The notes under the pieces were generated by a model. It saw only the letters and a list, made by a program, of their open reading frames with translations. It was not told where the DNA came from and made no database searches. 64,000 nt of DNA, taken from contig CAMCVE010000001.1 of assembly GCA_945881775.1 (NCBI GenBank), forward strand, positions 189,836 through 253,835, read 5' to 3'. Within the stretch, counting starts at the first letter, position 1. Each line of letters starts with the position of its first letter. Below are positions 60,481 to 64,000 of this stretch, piece after piece. This DNA comes from Bacteriovorax stolpii (GTDB taxonomy: Bacteria > Bdellovibrionota > UBA2428). The translations under genes and the position numbers were made by a program.

Positions 60481-61587
60481 ATGTCTCTCCTCCATTTACT
60501 TCTGGACCACCGTGCAGAAATTTTAGCTCAAAGTGAGAAGCGCGTCGTTGCGCTGGCGGCTCTCAGGCCCACATCGCAGCAACTCGAGCTCGGCCTGCCC
60601 ATTTTTTTTGATCAACTCACGCTCATCCTAACCAAGAGGCAAATGGAGGTCAGCACTCCAGACGAGAACAAGATCACTCTCTCTGCTGGAGAACATGGCA
60701 AAGAGCTGCTGCGACTTGGATACACTCTCAGTCACGTGGTGCACGCCTACGGAGCCATGTGCCAGGCCATCACAGAAGTCGCGAGCCAGCGCAAAGCTCC
60801 CGTGAGTGCCTCCGAGTTTCATGTACTCAACCGCTGCCTCGACATCGCGATCGCAGGAGGCGTAACGGAGTTTGAACTCATTCGGAACGAGGACACCAAA
60901 AAACTCGAAGTGATGCATCTTGGCGCGGTCGCCCACGAACTGCGCAATGCTCTCAATCGCGCCTCAATCGCACTAGAAATGCTCTCTAAAGGCGTGGTCG
61001 GTCTCGGTGGCAGCACAAGCCGGATTCTCAAATACAGCTTGGCTGAAATGGAAATGCTCATCGACCGGTCGCTCTCTGAAGTGCGCCTTCGCGCGGATAG
61101 TCCACTCAATATGGAAATCTTTGGGATCGCGGACCTTGTGAGCCAGCTCGTGGTCACCGCAGAATTCGAAGCCGGAAAAAAACGACTTACCCTCAGCACA
61201 GACTTAGATCCCTCACTCCTAGTGAGTGCCGACAAACACCTGCTTCTGGCGGCAATCGGAAATCTCGTCCAGAACGCACTCAAGTTCACCAAGCCCGGCG
61301 GCCATGTTTCGATCAAGAGCTACGCCGCAAACGGGCTCGCGATCATCTCTGTGCAGGACCAGTGTGGCGGCATTGCTCCCGCCAAGATCAACAATCTCTT
61401 TCGACCTTTCGTAAAGGATGGAGTCGACAAGTCGGGCCTAGGGCTTGGGCTCATTATTTCGCGCGAAGCGATCGAAAAGTTCGGGGGCACTCTGGACGTA
61501 CACAACAGCGCAGATGGCTGCGTCTTCGAAGTGAAACTTCCCTTGCAGTCGAGCACGAGACCCGCGGGAATTCCTCCCGTTGTCTAG
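60481..61587 (+). CDS. Cytoplasmic sensor histidine kinase
   Basis: 368 aa. N-terminal ~150 residues are helical, RsbRD-like (LLLDHRAEILAQSEKRVVAL), a sensory domain without transmembrane segments. HisKA-type DHp with H-box GAVAHELRNALNRAS (~158), then HATPase_c: N-box LVQNALKFTKPGG, DQCGGI (G1) and SGLGLGLIISREAIEKFGG (G2). The tail ends 1 bp from the stop of a convergent receiver protein gene, its possible partner. Confidence 0.9.
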   Translation: MSLLHLLLDHRAEILAQSEKRVVALAALRPTSQQLELGLPIFFDQLTLILTKRQMEVSTPDENKITLSAGEHGKELLRLGYTLSHVVHAYGAMCQAITEVASQRKAPVSASEFHVLNRCLDIAIAGGVTEFELIRNEDTKKLEVMHLGAVAHELRNALNRASIALEMLSKGVVGLGGSTSRILKYSLAEMEMLIDRSLSEVRLRADSPLNMEIFGIADLVSQLVVTAEFEAGKKRLTLSTDLDPSLLVSADKHLLLAAIGNLVQNALKFTKPGGHVSIKSYAANGLAIISVQDQCGGIAPAKINNLFRPFVKDGVDKSGLGLGLIISREAIEKFGGTLDVHNSADGCVFEVKLPLQSSTRPAGIPPVV

Positions 61588-61968
61588 CTAAGGGGAGTGA
61601 CTCTCTCCGAGCAGCGCTAAGAGTGCATCGAGCTTATAAGGTTTGCGAAGATAGCTATGGGCCCCAAGCGTCTCGGCCTTTGCGGCAAGACCCGCTTGCG
61701 CCGAACAGAGGATGACCTTGATGCTTGCCGTCTTGAAATTGCTCTTCAGGAGATGCACAAACTCCGCCCCACCCATTCCCGACATGTTCAAGTCACTAAC
61801 AATGAAGTCTGGAAACGGGGCCTGCTCTTCGAGAAACTTCAGAGCCTCGATACCATCGTTGGCAAAGACAACCTCAAAGCCCTTTGTCGACAAGAACCCA
61901 CCCAGCATTTGCGACACCACAACATCGTCATCGACGATTAGGACTTTGGGAGGGGTGAGGAACGACAT
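61588..61968 (-). CDS. Single-domain response regulator (REC)
   Basis: 126 aa. Receiver fold only: VLIVDDDVVVS (acidic pocket), phospho-acceptor Asp in DFIVSDLNMSG (~58), VILCSAQAG (Ser switch) and YLRKPYKLDAL (Lys). CheY-like, no output domain. It lies 5 bp downstream of the DHp-only gene on the same strand. Confidence 0.9.
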   Translation of the reverse strand: MSFLTPPKVLIVDDDVVVSQMLGGFLSTKGFEVVFANDGIEALKFLEEQAPFPDFIVSDLNMSGMGGAEFVHLLKSNFKTASIKVILCSAQAGLAAKAETLGAHSYLRKPYKLDALLALLGESHSP

Positions 61969-61973
61969 CCCAA

Positions 61974-62267
61974 TCAGCTTTCGACGTTATCGAGGATTCG
62001 ACCCATGAGTGCGGCGTTACTTTGAATCACATGCAACAACCGAATCGCCGATGCGGATGTCGAGGAAGATTGCTCTAACTCGAGGGACAACAACTCAAGC
62101 CCCATCACCACCGCACCTAGGGGATTTCGCAGATCGTGCTCGAGATTGTCTCGAGCCATGGATTCAAAAAGTTGCAGGTGCTGCGACACAAATCTTTCGA
62201 GCTCCACACTGATGCGGACCCTCTGAAGATCTTCTAAGTTGCTCGCATGTGACGGATGCTGTGACAT
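61974..62267 (-). CDS. DHp-only (HisKA) phosphotransfer-like protein
   Basis: 97 aa. A helix pair with an H-box NLEHDLRNPLGAVVMGLELL and a second helix (SAIRLLHVIQSNAALMGRILDNV) looks like a histidine-kinase dimerisation domain without an ATPase domain. It could serve as an HPt-like relay between the kinase at 60.5 kb and the REC protein directly downstream, as Spo0B-type domains do. The role is inferred. Confidence 0.65.
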   Translation of the reverse strand: MSQHPSHASNLEDLQRVRISVELERFVSQHLQLFESMARDNLEHDLRNPLGAVVMGLELLSLELEQSSSTSASAIRLLHVIQSNAALMGRILDNVES

Positions 62268-62310
62268 TCCTCACATTCTAGGGACTTGGGTCTAGCCACA
62301 CAAGAAGTAT

Positions 62311-62330
62311 CTCTCCATCTGAGCGGAGAG
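62311..62330 (-). terminator. Possible terminator after the S1 gene
   Basis: CTCTCC-ATCTGAGC-GGAGAG, a 6-bp stem 11 bp after the S1 protein stop codon on the minus strand. The following T content is weak. Confidence 0.4.
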
Positions 62331-62340
62331 GGCTCAAGTA

Positions 62341-63579
62341 CTAGCTTTTCTTTGGCTTCTTATCGAGAGCAGCTTGAAGCTTGGCTCCAAGGTCGCCGAG
62401 ACCGCCACCGGAAGATCGCGCTGCTTGCGAAGCTTGGTACTCGCGAATGTCTTGACTCTCAGACTCACTCGCGGCGGCATCGACTGCGCCCTTGATGGAG
62501 AGTGAGATGCGTTTGGCTTGTGGGTTGATCTCTTTGATGAGAACAGTGACCTGCTCGCCCGCTTTTACGACTTCGTCGGCGCTGTTCACTCGCTTGGTGC
62601 TGCTCATCTCGGAGAGGGGCACAAGACCCTCAACTCCGGGTTGCAACTCCACAAAAGCCCCAAAGGGCATCAGACGCGTGACTTTGCCACTCACAACGCG
62701 ACCCGCTTTGATTTGAGCGGGGAGGTTTTGCCACGGATCGCCAGAGGCTTGCTTGAGGGTGAGAGAAATCTTGAGACGACGCTCTTCTTGCTCCAAGCGG
62801 ATAATCGTGGCGCTAACGACTTGACCGGGCTTGACGATGTCGGCGGGATTAGAGACGCGGGTCCACGCAAGTTCTGAGACGTGCGCAAGGCCCTCGACTC
62901 CGGGAGCGATCTCGATGAAGGCTCCAAAGGCTTCGACGCGCTTCACGGTACCGGTCACGACATCGCCGACTTTGCGCTGGTCTTTGAAGTGGGCCATCTG
63001 CGCGCCTTGACCTTCTTCGAGGATCTTGCGGCGGCTGATGACAATATTGCGACCACCTTCGGTGATCTGAGTGATCTTGAATTGGAATTTCTGGCCGATG
63101 TAGTCTTCAGGCTTTTCGATGCGCTTGGTGTCCATCTGGCTCATCGGACAGAAAGTGGCCTTACCAAGGATGCTAACCTGGAAGCCGCCCTTGTTGACGG
63201 ACTCGACGCGACCTTCGAGCGGAAGTCCGCTTGTGAGAGCTTCTTGAATGCCTTCGGCGAGTGCTTGGCCAGAGGGGCTTGTGGAAAGGAAAACCTGCGC
63301 GCCCTTGATGTAGGTGACAAAGAGTTCAACGAGATCGCCGGATTTGACCTTCGACTTACCGTCCGCATCGAGGAGTTCAGAGGCCTGAACAAATCCGTCA
63401 AAACGCGTTCCCGTAGAAACAATCACCTGTTCTTTGCCGACTGAGATAACTTCGGCCTTGATCTTGTCGCCGGTGGAAAGCTTGCGGTCGCTTTTGCCGA
63501 AAGATTCGTTGAGCATCTGCTCGAAGTCTGTGGACTCGGTGGGATTTTCGTCGTTACGGAGTTGGCGTTTGAAAGTCAT
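62341..63579 (-). CDS. Four-S1-domain RNA-binding protein (RpsA-like)
   Basis: 412 aa from ATG 63579; TTG 63600 adds seven residues and has no better ribosome site. Four S1 repeats follow one another (~40-110, ~125-195, ~210-285, ~300-370; e.g. GTVKRVEAFGAFIEIAPGVEGLAHVSEL and GKVTRLMPFGAFVELQPGVEGLVPLSEM patterns). Ser/Ala/Lys-rich tail. Shorter than the six-domain ribosomal protein S1; it resembles the S1 homologues of deltaproteobacteria and Firmicutes and probably aids mRNA binding at the ribosome. Confidence 0.86.
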   Translation of the reverse strand: MTFKRQLRNDENPTESTDFEQMLNESFGKSDRKLSTGDKIKAEVISVGKEQVIVSTGTRFDGFVQASELLDADGKSKVKSGDLVELFVTYIKGAQVFLSTSPSGQALAEGIQEALTSGLPLEGRVESVNKGGFQVSILGKATFCPMSQMDTKRIEKPEDYIGQKFQFKITQITEGGRNIVISRRKILEEGQGAQMAHFKDQRKVGDVVTGTVKRVEAFGAFIEIAPGVEGLAHVSELAWTRVSNPADIVKPGQVVSATIIRLEQEERRLKISLTLKQASGDPWQNLPAQIKAGRVVSGKVTRLMPFGAFVELQPGVEGLVPLSEMSSTKRVNSADEVVKAGEQVTVLIKEINPQAKRISLSIKGAVDAAASESESQDIREYQASQAARSSGGGLGDLGAKLQAALDKKPKKS

Positions 63580-63674
63580 AATTCGGGCTTCTTGTAGCAA
63601 AGCAAATGGGGTGTGACTAGGAAATTAGGCCTCTTTGAATGTCAAAATCAGCTCCGATCCCCTATGCTGGCCGC

Positions 63675-64000
63675 ATGAAATATCTGCGCAGTCTCTACGT
63701 GCAAGTTCTTATTGGCATCGCTCTCGGAGTTGGGGTCGGACTTTCCGAGCCAGCCTGGGGCGTCGAGCTGAAAGTCCTTGGAGACGGCTTTATCAACCTT
63801 TTAAAAATGCTGATCGGACCGATCATTTTTAGCACCGTGGTGCTTGGGATTTCGAACACCGGCGACATCAAGAAGGTCGGCCGCATCGGGGGCAAGGCCC
63901 TGCTCTATTTTGAGAGTGTCTCAAACCTGGCGCTGGTTCTTGGACTTGTGGCCGTTAACGTCTTTAAGCCTGGGAAGGGATTTAACGTGGACCCGGCAAC
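63675..64000 (+). CDS. Dicarboxylate/amino acid:cation symporter, 5' part
   Basis: About 108 codons from ATG 63675 to the window edge; open at the 3' end. Family (DctA/GltP, PF00375) features: [17 protein letters not shown] (TM1), [18 protein letters not shown] (TM2, conserved) and [15 protein letters not shown] (TM3). Takes up C4-dicarboxylates or glutamate/aspartate with protons or sodium. Divergent from the S1 gene across 95 bp. Confidence 0.85.
   Translation, partial: MKYLRSLYVQVLIGIALGVGVGLSEPAWGVELKVLGDGFINLLKMLIGPIIFSTVVLGISNTGDIKKVGRIGGKALLYFESVSNLALVLGLVAVNVFKPGKGFNVDPA

Noticed and set aside
1-64000. CRISPR arrays, rRNA genes, complete insertion sequences, riboswitches
   Set aside because: No regularly spaced repeats, rRNA signatures, transposase genes or conserved riboswitch cores were seen by eye; only one tRNA was found.

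Overview
The window is a gene-dense chromosomal segment of a Gram-negative bacterium. It has lipoproteins with clear lipoboxes, RodZ- and PilT-like proteins, TypA, RNase G, an ISC iron-sulfur operon, FeoAB, NuoB and a murein-recycling locus. Base composition is moderately GC-rich and most genes are closely packed on both strands. The mix of type IV pilus retraction ATPase, many PilZ/HD-GYP c-di-GMP proteins, secreted proteins of unknown family and murein catabolism suggests a Bdellovibrionota/Oligoflexia-type lineage. That placement is inference; no 16S rRNA or other decisive marker lies in the window.

Layout. 1-5.2 kb: a partial secreted protein, a secreted GH15 glucoamylase, a TPR lipoprotein and a RodZ-like protein. 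5.2-8.3 kb: pilT and rng. 8.3-10.2 kb: an AT-rich region with three consensus DnaA boxes in front of a divergent DnaA-like gene. 10.3-14.8 kb: PIN-PhoH, PilZ, a sigma-54 response regulator, an HPt protein and an EEP-family hydrolase. 14.8-18.1 kb: a stress/envelope cassette (YvlD-like, DUF2383, DUF883-like, Dps, beta-barrel, DUF1328) with a 23-aa ORF. 18.2-35.5 kb: AI-2E-type permease, zinc-ribbon zincin, acyl-CoA dehydrogenase, DUF2330, CDF transporter, TypA, PilZ, a tightly overlapping three-gene operon (GYF_2, flavoprotein, membrane protein), GAF/HD-GYP, a large secreted protein and an HD phosphohydrolase.

35.6-40.7 kb: an isc operon (iscS-iscU-iscA-hscB-hscA) whose first gene is a MerR-family regulator with a four-cysteine C-terminal motif, preceded by a MerR-type promoter with a 20-bp spacer. 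40.7-47.3 kb: a zincin-like lipoprotein, nuoB away from other nuo genes, SRPBCC, Fur-box-feoAB, an alpha/beta hydrolase flanked by gene remnants, DUF2461, and a protein resembling CobW with a decayed P-loop. 47.4-51.1 kb: tRNA-Ser(GCU) followed by an accessory-looking stretch of truncated and broken secreted-protein genes with an exact 15-bp repeat. 51.1-60.4 kb: a murein degradation and recycling locus (NlpC/CHAP-like protein, lytic-transglycosylase-like lipoprotein, AmpG-like MFS, PIG-L deacetylase, NagB, NagK-MurQ fusion, NagZ, D-lactate-dehydrogenase-like flavoprotein). 60.4-64 kb: histidine kinase, REC protein, a DHp-only protein, a four-S1 protein and the start of a dicarboxylate symporter.

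The two most coherent systems are the MerR-headed isc operon, which may use a non-Rrf2 Fe-S sensor in place of IscR, and the murein-to-central-metabolism locus, which contains a step for nearly every intermediate from imported muropeptide to fructose-6-phosphate and pyruvate. The most unusual single gene is the DnaA paralogue with an altered Walker B motif and an altered DNA-recognition motif.
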